Virus record (IMG/VR): IMGVR_UViG_3300048011_000746
Span: 1-54,090 of that record
DNA: 54,090 nucleotides
Origin: a virus
Direction: 5' to 3' (one strand)
Shown here: positions 32,240 through 40,806 of the stretch, in pieces
How the letters are laid out: every line of letters begins with the position of its first letter
Numbering within the stretch: position 1 is the first letter of the stretch
Translations under genes and position numbers: made by a program
The notes under the pieces: model-generated
What the model was told of the DNA's origin: nothing
Databases searched by the model: none
The model's input: the letters and a program-made list of their open reading frames with translations, nothing else

Positions 32240-32669
32240 GTTTTCCGTTGTGGAAAATATCATTTTCAGTGACTATTCTAAACTTAATATTATTTTGTTT
32301 ACAATATGCATTTGCTGCTGTCCACTTGGCTTGATTAAGAACCACATGTGCTTGATTACGTTTGTTGCGTCCAGCACCTTCCATGTTTGTTTGATTAACT
32401 GGCTTAACTTCAATTAATTCTGCATGTTGTTTGCCGTTTGCATCTACATAAGCAATAAAGAAATCAGGAACGTACACTGTGTATTTTCCTGTAAACGGAT
32501 TTCTATACGGTATTTTTACTGCTTCGCTTGCCCACTTGCTAACACTAGGATGCTCGTCGCAAAAACGCATAAATGCAAATTCCCAGCTGCTCCTAAAAGT
32601 AGGAGATCTTCCGCCTACATATTTTTCTGGGTTTTTAGGGGTGAATTTTCCCTGAGCATATTTTGCCAT
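32235..32669 (-). CDS. 4: Head completion protein gp4 (nuclease-like fold)
   Basis: 144 residues. YVPDFFIAYVDANGKQHAELIEVKP is the core of the T4 gp4/gp50 and TnsA-like nuclease-type fold (PDF, E-V-K). The N-terminal FTPKNPEKYVGGRSPTFRSSWE resembles T4 gp4. The protein joins the head after packaging. It is coupled to the 127-residue gene by TAATG. Confidence 0.85.
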   Translation of the reverse strand: MAKYAQGKFTPKNPEKYVGGRSPTFRSSWEFAFMRFCDEHPSVSKWASEAVKIPYRNPFTGKYTVYVPDFFIAYVDANGKQHAELIEVKPVNQTNMEGAGRNKRNQAHVVLNQAKWTAANAYCKQNNIKFRIVTENDIFHNGKR

Positions 32670-33052
32670 TAGTATATAATGTTTCTTCGATATACGTTCT
32701 TAGAAACATCTTCCCGATCCTTGAAGCCAATTACGCTATTTTTACTTCTATTGTTGTTTAAGATTGCACCAACTAATTCATTGAGTCTAGCAGCATCAAA
32801 CGTTTTGATTTTATCGATCAATTCCATGACGCTGATTTGATCAATCTTTGCTTGCTGTAGTAAAACACTTCCAACACTAATTGCAGCAGATTTCTCAAAT
32901 CCTTTGCTTTCAAAAAACCCTATTACTGCATCAACTTGATTGCTAGGATAACTGATTCTGTCTTTTTTATAATTGTCAAAATACTGTTTGGATTTAACAG
33001 TTGCATCATTGTTTTCTACAATTGTATCTATAACTGTTCCTGTACTTGTCAT
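32669..33052 (-). CDS. Unknown conserved phage protein between tail and head genes
   Basis: 127 residues, mostly helical (VDAVIGFFESKGFEKSAAISVGSVLLQQ, then MELIDKIKTFDAARL). Lacks known motifs. It is joined by TAATG to both flanking genes, so co-translated with the tube-like protein and gp4. The position among virion genes makes it a candidate structural or assembly protein. Confidence 0.6.
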   Translation of the reverse strand: MTSTGTVIDTIVENNDATVKSKQYFDNYKKDRISYPSNQVDAVIGFFESKGFEKSAAISVGSVLLQQAKIDQISVMELIDKIKTFDAARLNELVGAILNNNRSKNSVIGFKDREDVSKNVYRRNIIY

Positions 33053-34134
33053 TACAATAGCCTCTGTGTTGCAGTAGTTGTATTATCAGACGATCCTGAT
33101 GGAAAGTTTACATTGTTGATTTTGTTTACTACAATATCTTCACCTGTACTGACTAGTTCTCTAATTAGTCCGCCTGTTGATAGTCCTCTACTGTTGCGCA
33201 CTGTGTTTGCACCCGATATAATTGCACCTAATAAATTTCCGTCTTGTATATTTCCAAGTGTGGTTGCTGCGCCTGCTAATACGCCTCCTGTTCCAAAGAA
33301 GCTGCTACCGCCGCCTCCTTGTGCACTAATAGGACTCGGTGCAGTATCATATCTATAATCGCCAAAGCCTGCAGGTATGGTTCCTAGATCTGTATAATCT
33401 CTGTCTGTTATTACTGCTTCGTAACTAAAACGCATTCTGTTGATTGCAAATTCACTTGCTTCGCTATTGGCCTCATCGTGGTCCCATTGATCAATAAGAG
33501 GGTTAATATAAGTGAAGCTGGTATTTGTACTTTGTCCGTTTTGTGGATGCAATTGAAACACTTGTATGCTTGTAAAAAAGTTGTCTGTTTTTCCTGGACG
33601 ATCTAGTCCATATCTGTTTATGCTTGCTGCGCCTGAATCGTATCCACTGTTTAATCCACCTGATCTTAAATATGCAGGATCGGTAACAGCTGGAGCACCG
33701 GCATTTTGTTGTACATGATTAGCATCGCTGTAATAATAATTAAAATAGTTTTTCCAAAGAAAGTTGGTTAATCCAGCATTGTCGTCATGCCACACCATGT
33801 TAATTGGGTCGTATTGCACACCTGTTTGTATGACTTTTTTTCTGTTGTACTGATTGAGTGTTTCGGTTTGCATACTAAAACTCGGCAAATCAACACTTTT
33901 ACAAAGCAAATTTATTTCTCTCTTTGTAGTGTTATTCCAACCGCTGGTGTTGTTTAATGTAATATTTGGATTAATGTTCAACACCACATGATAGAGATAT
34001 TTCATCTTTGGTGCTAGTCGCATGTTTCCATCGACAAACACTTTGCTTGCATGTTGATAGTCGCCTAAGTTTCCTTTCGGACTTAGAGCGCCATTAATTA
34101 AGTTATCAAAAAAACCGTTAAAAGGATTAGCCAT
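33052..34134 (-). CDS. Baseplate tail-tube initiator-like protein (gp48/gp54 family)
   Basis: 360 residues from the ATG at 34134. A gp19-like tube domain is visible: YLYHVVLNINPN, LPSFSMQTETLNQYNRKK and GVQYDPINMVWHDDN, the pattern shared by phage tube and tube-initiator proteins. A Gly/Ala-rich C terminus follows. GATAAATA lies 5 bases upstream of the ATG. An upstream longer reading (MHFCVL...) crosses the promoter and is rejected. Assignment as gp48 or gp54 is not resolved. Confidence 0.65.
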   Translation of the reverse strand: MANPFNGFFDNLINGALSPKGNLGDYQHASKVFVDGNMRLAPKMKYLYHVVLNINPNITLNNTSGWNNTTKREINLLCKSVDLPSFSMQTETLNQYNRKKVIQTGVQYDPINMVWHDDNAGLTNFLWKNYFNYYYSDANHVQQNAGAPAVTDPAYLRSGGLNSGYDSGAASINRYGLDRPGKTDNFFTSIQVFQLHPQNGQSTNTSFTYINPLIDQWDHDEANSEASEFAINRMRFSYEAVITDRDYTDLGTIPAGFGDYRYDTAPSPISAQGGGGSSFFGTGGVLAGAATTLGNIQDGNLLGAIISGANTVRNSRGLSTGGLIRELVSTGEDIVVNKINNVNFPSGSSDNTTTATQRLL

Positions 34135-34139
34135 AATAA

Positions 34140-34147
34140 TATTTATC
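34140..34147 (-). promoter_or_regulatory. Late promoter GATAAATA, leaderless geometry
   Basis: GATAAATA, then TTATT, then the ATG at 34134. It lies just after the gp19 terminator hairpin, so termination and re-start are back to back. Confidence 0.68.
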
Positions 34148-34170
34148 TTTTCTATAAAATGCGCACATAA

Positions 34171-34201
34171 TAAAAAAAGGAGTACACAAAAGTGCACTCC
34201 T
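34171..34201 (-). terminator. Rho-independent terminator after gp19
   Basis: Minus strand AGGAGTGCAC, TTTT loop, GTGTACTCCT then six Ts: a 10-bp stem with one G-T pair and a U-tract. It ends gp19 transcription before the next promoter. Confidence 0.82.
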
Positions 34202-34227
34202 CATTTTGGCAACCATTTTAGATGTTA

Positions 34228-34851
34228 TCAGCCTGCGCCTGTTGCGGCTGTACCAAGTGTTCTTCCTACATCTGTACCAACGCCTGTGTCTTCTGGCGAT
34301 TGTACTGCATTATCATATGTGATACTTAATGTAATACTTACAGGTTCGTTTGTTGCATAGTTTAGAGTATTGTAGTTTGCTTCGTTTACGTAGCAACCGT
34401 AGCACTCCCAAGTTTCTAATACGTTTGGTGTTAGATCGCCGTTACCACCGTCTAAGATTTCAATACGTGTTAGGAACTTGTAATCTGTTCCTGATGCTGC
34501 ACTTGCTTGCTCCATAAAGTCGAACTGCTTCTGTAGCTGTTCGCCAACTAGTTTTTGTACGTTATTGTTAACGTCTTCACGCAAGTTAAGCGATAATGGG
34601 CTCCATGTGTGTTTGCCGGCAAGATTAATCTTACTGTTGTACACTGGAATTTCCATGTTTTCAAATGTAAGTGTTGGGCGAGTAATGTCCATTACTTGCT
34701 TTGTTAATTCTGTTGTTGGTGTCGATACACCAAAGTTTTCTAACGTAACACGAAAGCGGTATTGTAGTTTCGGCATTAGCAAGCCTTGAGCGCTTGCACT
34801 GTCGTTTGTTGCTAACGGTACTGTTAGTTTTGATAATGATGAGATTGCCAT
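34228..34851 (-). CDS. 19: Tail tube protein gp19
   Basis: 207 residues from ATG 34851. AAGGAGTT before this ATG decides the start; an upstream ATG at 34881 lies inside the late promoter (ATGATAAATAC) and is rejected. LQYRFRVTLENFGV and IPVYNSKINLAGKHTWSPLSL followed by ECYGCYVNEANYNTLNYA match the tube fold of T4 gp19 (163 residues). It lies directly behind the sheath gene, the classical T4 order 18-19. Confidence 0.88.
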   Translation of the reverse strand: MAISSLSKLTVPLATNDSASAQGLLMPKLQYRFRVTLENFGVSTPTTELTKQVMDITRPTLTFENMEIPVYNSKINLAGKHTWSPLSLNLREDVNNNVQKLVGEQLQKQFDFMEQASAASGTDYKFLTRIEILDGGNGDLTPNVLETWECYGCYVNEANYNTLNYATNEPVSITLSITYDNAVQSPEDTGVGTDVGRTLGTAATGAG

Positions 34852-34871
34852 GTATAACTCCTTGTTACAAG

Positions 34872-34879
34872 TATTTATC
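34872..34879 (-). promoter_or_regulatory. Late promoter GATAAATA for gp19
   Basis: GATAAATA ahead of gp19, with AAGGAGTT in the leader. It immediately follows the hairpin at 34882. Confidence 0.65.
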
Positions 34880-34881
34880 AT

Positions 34882-34911
34882 AGTAGGGTGCTAAATTAAT
34901 AACACCCTACT
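34882..34911 (-). terminator. Hairpin after the sheath gene
   Basis: AGTAGGGTG and CACCCTACT form a perfect 9-bp stem with a 12-base loop just after the gp18 stop. No U-tract follows, so it may be a weak terminator or mRNA stabiliser. Confidence 0.5.
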
Positions 34912-34918
34912 TAATGAT

Positions 34919-37900
34919 TTATAAACCTGCAATTTCTCCTGTGTTTTTAAGGCGTAGCGGAATGTAAATAAATTCAACTGCCTTAACTGGTTCGATTGCA
35001 ATATCAACGTAAAGTTCATTACGATCAATTCTATTTGGTGTGTTGTTTGTTTCATCACATACAACTAGATAATCGTAAATTGCTCTTAGTCCAATAAGTT
35101 CTACCATTAGACTTTCAACCTGCTGCTTGATTTCATCACGTGTGATTTTGTCATTTGGTTCAAAGATATATGGTTTTGCTAGTTTCTTAAGCTGACTACG
35201 TAGATACACTGTAAGTCTTGCAACGTTGATTCTATCCAATGCACTTGCATTTCTTGCACGAGTTTTCTGTCCAAATACAACAAGTCCTGCACCATTTAAG
35301 AATGTAATTGGGTTTACATTGTTTTGATATAGGGTGTCTCTTTGTCCTTCGTTGAGTGCAATTGAAACAAATTCGCCTTCACTGTTGATATAACCTGTTG
35401 CTGTAGCATTGGTTACACCACCACGTCTTGTACCTGCTGGTGCAAACCATGGGTAGCTAACTTGGTCACTTAGTGCAATTGTGCGTAGTGCCATGTGCGA
35501 AGCCGGAACAACAATGTTGTTGCCTGCGTTGTCGCTTGAGAAACCACCTGGGTAGTAAACGCCAAGATATTCATCTCTGCTTACCAGTCCTCTATCGTTG
35601 TCTTCAACTGCTTTGTTAACATTGGTTGCCCAATCACTAATTGCTGTTGTAGTAGGTGTTAGTCTCATTGGTGAATCGCCTACAACAAACGCTGTTAAGC
35701 CTCTGTCATAGTTTAGACTGATCATTTCGCCAATTAGCTCTGGATAGCCTGGTGTAGCAATCAAGTTAAAGAGACGTGTTTCATCGTCGCGGATGTCGTC
35801 ATTTGAATTAAGCATTGCTTGCAACGCTTGTACAACAACTTTACGCTGTGCATTACGTCCAAAAGATCCGCTTCCGTCAACGTTGTTAGCCGACTCAGTT
35901 ACCCAACGGTGTGGATAGTAGTTGGCCATCGAATCATCATTGTCACGTGGGTTTTCGCCATCAACATCAATGTAATCACGCTCAAAGCGTTTTACGTTGA
36001 ATCCGCTTCTGCGTAGGTTCCAAAGAATCATGCCTTTTGGATATAGTGCTGGATCTGGAGCATCTGGGTCCAAGTAGTTACTTGTTAGTAGGTCTACAAT
36101 TTCTCCTGCTTCGTCACTGTTTGCGCCTGCTGTGTTGTAACGTGCATCGTCAAATAGTACACCATTTTCAGTTGTTTGATCTGATTTATCCAACAATACC
36201 CATTTAGCATTTGTATAACGATAAATTTGTGGGAAGTTTTCTAAATCTGCTGTGCTAACCCATAAGTCGCCTTCAACAAGTGCACTTACACCGTTTGACT
36301 GTTTTGTTGGAGCAACCGCTGCTACAATTGGACCTGTTGCGTTGTTTGTGCTATTAGCGCCAACTAAGCTATTTCCAGTATGATCGTAGTTGTGATAACC
36401 GACCCAAGTTGTACCATTGTGAATCATAATGTCAACTTCGTCAATAACACTACTGTACCATAGCGCACCGTCTGCTGGTGTTGTTGTTGGCTCGGTGTCT
36501 TTTGCAGTGTATGACAATGTTGCCCAGTTGCTTGCTTGGTACTGTCTAGGAGAAGTATTACCATCTGTTCCAGGAACATAATACAAGTTTGCAGTAGTTG
36601 TATTATCGTCTGCATCAAACACTGTGAAAATAGCACCAATTGGATTGTTTGTGCTATCAGTGATTCTAATTTCACCGCCAAGTCTATGCTCAATAACAAC
36701 TTGCTTTTTACTGTTTACACTTGCTGTTACGTTGGTTGCGCCAGCACCGTTGATTGCACCTGCTAGTGCATCGGCATCTGTTTGTGCATCGTTGGTTGCT
36801 GCAAATGTTACGGTAACTGCATTACTATAAGTTGCATCACCTTTGAGTGTTTCCAGCATTGTAAATGTGTTTGTGCCAGCTGTGAAGCTAGTATTGGTAA
36901 CTGCTGCACTGGTAATTTTAGTACTACCTGCTGCATTTCTTCTTAGCAATTCAAATGTTGCAAGAGGCTCATCGTCTTCTGCAAGATTGTATCTTACATA
37001 AACACTACCGACTGTGATATTTGCACCGCCGCCGGATGCATCTAAACTGCTGATTGCTGCTGCACTACCACTGTAGATTGGAGCATCTAGCATTGTCCAA
37101 GAATCTGTGCTTTCTGAATATGTTTTAACATTCCATACTGCGCCAAGATTTGGTTCAGTTGTTTTGATCCATACAGAACCAGTTGGACGTGGATTAGCAT
37201 CACGTAGTTTGTACTCCGGTACACTTGTGTGTGGAGCAATCGACAATTCTGTGTTGTAATATGTTCCTGCTCCAATTCCTAGCTCGGTTAGCAAATCTGT
37301 TGTACCTGCAACTACAATTGAGTCTCCTGCAGAACCGTCATACATAATTGCCAATCTGCTGTTGCTTGCCATAGCAGTAATACCTGCACCTGCTAGTGTT
37401 ACGTCACCGTTGATGTCTGCAACAATAGTTGCCAAATCTAGCCCAGTTGTTGTTACTGATAGCGCACCAGCGCCTAGATCAAATGACAATGTGCCTGTAG
37501 CAGTTGCAGTTGGATTTGCATCACCTACAACAAACGGCCATGCTGCTTTCCAGTCAGCACTGCCAACTTCTACCCATTCTCCTGCCATTGTTTTGTACCA
37601 CAAGCGATTAACAGTTGATACTGCTACTAGTGCATAGTCGCCAATTGCACCTACACTGCCTTTTGGTGTAAACGGTGAACTGCCACTTGTTTGTGTTGAA
37701 TCTGTGATAACAATAGGAGTTTTATTGGCAAATGATTGGCCTGTAGCTGATGTTGCTGCTTCGCCATTCCATTCAAAAACACCATATGTGCTGTCGTTTG
37801 TGTCAAACCAATATGCACCATCTGTTGGCTTACCGGCTGTCGGAGTTGCACTACCTGTGACAGCTGCCAAGTCCATGTCTGCACGAACAACGTATGCTCT

Positions 37901-38215
37901 GTTAGCTACACCTAAAAAGCTGTATGCTGTTTGTAAGCCGTATTCGTTTTGCTCACCGCCGTGAATTGGATTGTTGTTTGAATCTGTATAAAATAGCGGA
38001 TCGCCAAATGTCTCTGCTAGCTCACGCTGTGAACTCATCAAATATACTTTGCCCGCATTTGCTTTTAGTGTACCAGGTGCAACTCCCGTGCCTCCCGGAT
38101 TAGTTTTGTTTTCTTGTGTTGCCACAAAAATTATCGGTGTTGTTCCAGGTTCTGCCGGAGTATAAAAACTCTCGTCAATTACATTTACCTGAACACCTGG
38201 TGATACTAGTGCCAT
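34919..38215 (-). CDS. 18: Tail sheath protein gp18, with large insertions
   Basis: 1098 residues, far longer than T4 gp18 (659). The N terminus MALVSPGVQVNVIDES and C-terminal blocks (GINRNELYVDIAIEPVKAVEF-like ending, GAGLVVFGQKTRAR) are typical sheath sequence. The extra length is a Gly/Ala/Thr-rich middle (residues about 115-700) with repeated segments of G-x-W-hydrophobic...NG-x-x-W type such as DGAYWFDTND, GALWYSSVID and GDLWVSTADLEN. These are predicted surface beta decorations. A perfect late promoter and GAGGAG site precede the ATG. Confidence 0.93.
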   Translation of the reverse strand: MALVSPGVQVNVIDESFYTPAEPGTTPIIFVATQENKTNPGGTGVAPGTLKANAGKVYLMSSQRELAETFGDPLFYTDSNNNPIHGGEQNEYGLQTAYSFLGVANRAYVVRADMDLAAVTGSATPTAGKPTDGAYWFDTNDSTYGVFEWNGEAATSATGQSFANKTPIVITDSTQTSGSSPFTPKGSVGAIGDYALVAVSTVNRLWYKTMAGEWVEVGSADWKAAWPFVVGDANPTATATGTLSFDLGAGALSVTTTGLDLATIVADINGDVTLAGAGITAMASNSRLAIMYDGSAGDSIVVAGTTDLLTELGIGAGTYYNTELSIAPHTSVPEYKLRDANPRPTGSVWIKTTEPNLGAVWNVKTYSESTDSWTMLDAPIYSGSAAAISSLDASGGGANITVGSVYVRYNLAEDDEPLATFELLRRNAAGSTKITSAAVTNTSFTAGTNTFTMLETLKGDATYSNAVTVTFAATNDAQTDADALAGAINGAGATNVTASVNSKKQVVIEHRLGGEIRITDSTNNPIGAIFTVFDADDNTTTANLYYVPGTDGNTSPRQYQASNWATLSYTAKDTEPTTTPADGALWYSSVIDEVDIMIHNGTTWVGYHNYDHTGNSLVGANSTNNATGPIVAAVAPTKQSNGVSALVEGDLWVSTADLENFPQIYRYTNAKWVLLDKSDQTTENGVLFDDARYNTAGANSDEAGEIVDLLTSNYLDPDAPDPALYPKGMILWNLRRSGFNVKRFERDYIDVDGENPRDNDDSMANYYPHRWVTESANNVDGSGSFGRNAQRKVVVQALQAMLNSNDDIRDDETRLFNLIATPGYPELIGEMISLNYDRGLTAFVVGDSPMRLTPTTTAISDWATNVNKAVEDNDRGLVSRDEYLGVYYPGGFSSDNAGNNIVVPASHMALRTIALSDQVSYPWFAPAGTRRGGVTNATATGYINSEGEFVSIALNEGQRDTLYQNNVNPITFLNGAGLVVFGQKTRARNASALDRINVARLTVYLRSQLKKLAKPYIFEPNDKITRDEIKQQVESLMVELIGLRAIYDYLVVCDETNNTPNRIDRNELYVDIAIEPVKAVEFIYIPLRLKNTGEIAGL

Positions 38216-38249
38216 GTTTTATTTCTCCTCGTGGATCTCAATATAATAT

Positions 38250-38257
38250 TATTTATA
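38250..38257 (-). promoter_or_regulatory. Late promoter TATAAATA for the sheath gene
   Basis: Exact T4 late octamer, 34 bases before the gp18 ATG. The leader contains GAGGAG, giving ordinary translation initiation. Confidence 0.8.
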
Positions 38258-38295
38258 CGATCCTGGGAGAAAACAGCGATTTTGGGGGGTTAAGT

Positions 38296-38319
38296 ACGCA
38301 CTTAACTATGCAAGTGCGT
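38296..38319 (-). repeat. Hairpin containing the kinase stop codon
   Basis: ACGCACTT and AAGTGCGT form an 8-bp stem. The TAA stop of the kinase gene (38302-38304) lies at the loop/stem edge. No U-run on the minus strand. Possible early-mRNA stabiliser. Confidence 0.45.
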
Positions 38320-38802
38320 TATTAATTGATCTACATTAAATTCTAGTTCTTGTAATGTGCCGTTGTTGTCAATGGTGTAATCTGCCATCCATTGTTCTAA
38401 GCTCATCGAATCTTTTGACTCGGGCATTAGATAGTTGCTTCTGTCTACCCAGATAGCATAATCAAATACGCCTGTGTTTTGCATTGCAAAAAATTCACGC
38501 TTGTTGCGTAGCCCACAATAGATATCATAGGCTGTAAACATTTCCCTGCCTAAACGTGCCGCATCAGGAACATTATAATCGCAGATAGCATCATACCATT
38601 CTGCTCGGTGATTATGCCTGTCAGCATAACATTGTTCTTCGCTAGTGTATCCATATTTGTCCTTTAACTGATCGTAAATAAACAACTTGGAGCAGAACTG
38701 ACTACTGCTCTCAAAACTATAATCGTACTTATCACGTAGTATTTCGCAGACAGTATCCTTGCCATGTCTGCCGTGTCCTATTACCAATAGTTTTGATTTC
38801 AT
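38302..38802 (-). CDS. Deoxynucleotide monophosphate kinase-like protein (gp1-like)
   Basis: 166 residues starting MKSKLLVIGHGRHGKDT; GHGRHGKDT is the P-loop of phage dNMP kinases. Downstream YGYTSEEQCYADRHNHR and ARLGREMFTAYD fit the substrate-binding part. T4 gp1 has 241 residues, so this is a short form. Its product would supply dNTPs. It has its own early promoter and AGGAGG site, unlike the late genes on both sides, so it is an early gene inserted among virion genes. Confidence 0.75.
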   Translation of the reverse strand: MKSKLLVIGHGRHGKDTVCEILRDKYDYSFESSSQFCSKLFIYDQLKDKYGYTSEEQCYADRHNHRAEWYDAICDYNVPDAARLGREMFTAYDIYCGLRNKREFFAMQNTGVFDYAIWVDRSNYLMPESKDSMSLEQWMADYTIDNNGTLQELEFNVDQLITHLHS

Positions 38803-38825
38803 AAAAGCCTCCTAGTTATTAAATT

Positions 38826-38854
38826 ATAATAACAGAAAACTTTTAAATTGTCAA
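38826..38854 (-). promoter_or_regulatory. Early sigma70-type promoter of the kinase
   Basis: TTGACA (38849-38854), 17 bases, TATTAT (38826-38831), then 23 bases with AGGAGG to the ATG. It overlaps the gp13 stop. Shares TTGACAATTTAAA with the primase promoter. Confidence 0.82.
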
Positions 38855-39618
38855 CCGATAGTAAATCCGTAGCCTGTGCCGCCTGGTACAGCTAAGGAAA
38901 CTTCTGCTATTAATTTTTCCATTTCGGTTTGAGCTTCAGCTTTCAAACTTGCGCCATTAAGTGAAGTGCCGCCTTGTGGTCCTGCAATAGTAGCAAACTT
39001 CTCTCTAGCTTCACCGAGCATATATTTACATGCTGCTAGAGTATAATCTTTGATCCACTGCTTTGCCATATAGTCGTTTAGAAGTTGACTATCGGGACGA
39101 TACATGTATACTTCAAGCAACACATCTTCGCCATCTTCGCCGCCGCGTGGGCGCTGTAATATAGTAAGTTTTTTAGTTGTATTGTTCCATGTAAATTCAA
39201 TAAAAGCACCAAACATACGTCCTATCAATTCTTGGCGTTGTGTAAACAATTCGTAAGTTGCCAAGCCGCCCATTCCGCTGCCTGCCAATAGGTATGCGTT
39301 TGTGTATGCCAAATTAAATGGATCGTGTGTCGACCCTTCGCCTGCGCTGCGAGATCCTACACTGCGTCTATAAACTTTGTTTACTTCCATTATTTCGTGA
39401 GGCAGAGTGTAATCGTTTTGGTCTTCGATTAGATTCAATGTTACATATGCTTCTTCTACACTGTGATCGCTTCTCATACGATACTGTGTGAGAGCTTTGG
39501 TTAATGCTGTTTCATAATGTATAGGGTCAAGTTCAACGTCTACCATCCCTCCGCCAAGAAAGGCGTGTACATAATCAAATATTTCTTGTTTTTGTGTTAC
39601 TAAATTGCTGTCTGCCAT
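38851..39618 (-). CDS. 13: Neck protein gp13-like
   Basis: 255 residues from ATG 39618. The fold is helical with LDPIHYETALTKALTQYR early on, ending with the helix AKQWIKDYTLAACKYMLGEAREKF, as in neck connector proteins. It sits back to back with gp14 and gp15, matching the T4 order 13-14-15 but with gp13 on the other strand. GGAGA precedes the ATG. T4 gp13 is 309 residues. Confidence 0.7.
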   Translation of the reverse strand: MADSNLVTQKQEIFDYVHAFLGGGMVDVELDPIHYETALTKALTQYRMRSDHSVEEAYVTLNLIEDQNDYTLPHEIMEVNKVYRRSVGSRSAGEGSTHDPFNLAYTNAYLLAGSGMGGLATYELFTQRQELIGRMFGAFIEFTWNNTTKKLTILQRPRGGEDGEDVLLEVYMYRPDSQLLNDYMAKQWIKDYTLAACKYMLGEAREKFATIAGPQGGTSLNGASLKAEAQTEMEKLIAEVSLAVPGGTGYGFTIG

Positions 39619-39634
39619 TTGTGTTCTCCACATG

Positions 39635-39649
39635 TATTTATGCTAAATA
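39635..39649. promoter_or_regulatory. Divergent late promoters between gp13 and gp14
   Basis: Minus CATAAATA (39635-39642) serves gp13. Plus GCTAAATA (39642-39649) is followed by TAAGT and the gp14 ATG at 39655. The octamers meet at one base; the plus copy has the five-base leaderless spacing. Confidence 0.6.
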
Positions 39650-39654
39650 TAAGT

Positions 39655-40806
39655 ATGCCAAGACTTAGTTTATACAGACCAAACAAAACACGAGACTACG
39701 AATTCCTAGACAAAGTTGTCTACGAACAATTTAGTATTGGAGGCACTGATATTAATGTGCACAAATATTTAGGTCCAAGCAATCCTACAGAAGAACAATC
39801 AACTGCGGCGACACCACGATACGATGCAGTCAAAGAAACCAACATACAGGATATGTTGTTTTTAGAAAATAGAGATCGCAAGTATGACCCCGATGTTTAT
39901 ACCATGCGAGCAATATATAATGTTAGTGATACAGATTTTAATCTAAGTCAATTTGGATTATTTTTACAAAATGACACATTGTTTATGACCATACATATCA
40001 ACAGCAGTGTTAAAACATTGGGCAGAAAAATACTTTCAGGAGATGTAATTGAATTTCCTCACCTAGAGGATGAATACGCATTAAACGATTACAGTGTGGC
40101 ACTAAAACGTTATTATGTGGTTGAAGATGTCAATCGTGCAGCAGAAGGCTTTAGCCAAACCTGGTATCCGCACTTGTATAGAGTAAAACTCAAACAAATT
40201 GTCGACAGTCAAGAATATTCAGAAATATTAGATTTACCTGCTGGGGACGAAGAAGGTAATACACTAAGAGATATATTGAGCACATACGAAACCGAAATGC
40301 AAATAAGCAATGCAGTGATTGCACAAGCAGAAGTTGATGCTCCGCTAAGTGGATATGATATAAGTCATTTTTATACATTGCAAGTAGATGAAAATGGCAA
40401 TCCAGAAATTATACAAGCCGACTCTGCAGATCTAGATGTTAGCAGCGGTATTACAGCTGACAGAATAAATCAAAAACCAGACAGATATGGATACAAAGGA
40501 TACTTGTTAGGCATTGACAGTATCAACGGAGAAGTGTTTGGTAGCGGCATAAGTTTTCCAATTGATAACGCTCCTGGCGATTATTTCTTAAGAACTGATT
40601 ACATGCCTAATCGACTGTTTAAATATGACGGTACCAAATGGGCAAAGGTGCATGACGGAGTAAGAACAGACATGTCAAACACTGATACAAAACGTACACA
40701 AGTTGCAACATTTATCAACAACACAAATACAAATACAATTGGCGGCGAAACAGTATCTGAAAGGCAAAGTCTTTCAAATGCACTTAGACCAAAGGCAGAT
40801 AATTAA
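39655..40806 (+). CDS. 14: Neck protein gp14
   Basis: 383 residues from ATG 39655, which starts MPRLSLYRPNKTRDYEFLDK. GGTDINVHKYLGP and the sequence ENRDRKYDPDVY match the marine gp14 family. The C-terminal region contains a small module (GDYFLRTDYMPNRLFKYDGTKW) like that in gp18 and gp15. T4 gp14 has 256 residues. gp15 follows by TAATG overlap at 40806. A longer frame from 39619 would pass through the promoter. Confidence 0.85.
   Translation: MPRLSLYRPNKTRDYEFLDKVVYEQFSIGGTDINVHKYLGPSNPTEEQSTAATPRYDAVKETNIQDMLFLENRDRKYDPDVYTMRAIYNVSDTDFNLSQFGLFLQNDTLFMTIHINSSVKTLGRKILSGDVIEFPHLEDEYALNDYSVALKRYYVVEDVNRAAEGFSQTWYPHLYRVKLKQIVDSQEYSEILDLPAGDEEGNTLRDILSTYETEMQISNAVIAQAEVDAPLSGYDISHFYTLQVDENGNPEIIQADSADLDVSSGITADRINQKPDRYGYKGYLLGIDSINGEVFGSGISFPIDNAPGDYFLRTDYMPNRLFKYDGTKWAKVHDGVRTDMSNTDTKRTQVATFINNTNTNTIGGETVSERQSLSNALRPKADN

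Noticed and set aside
34135-34197. Longer hydrophobic N terminus (MHFCVLLFLLCAHF) on the tube-initiator protein, as a signal peptide
   Set aside because: It would be translated through the terminator and late promoter; the tube-like sequence starts at 34134.
34852-34881. ATG at 34881 as gp19 start
   Set aside because: It is part of the late promoter (ATGATAAATAC); AAGGAGTT supports the ATG at 34851.
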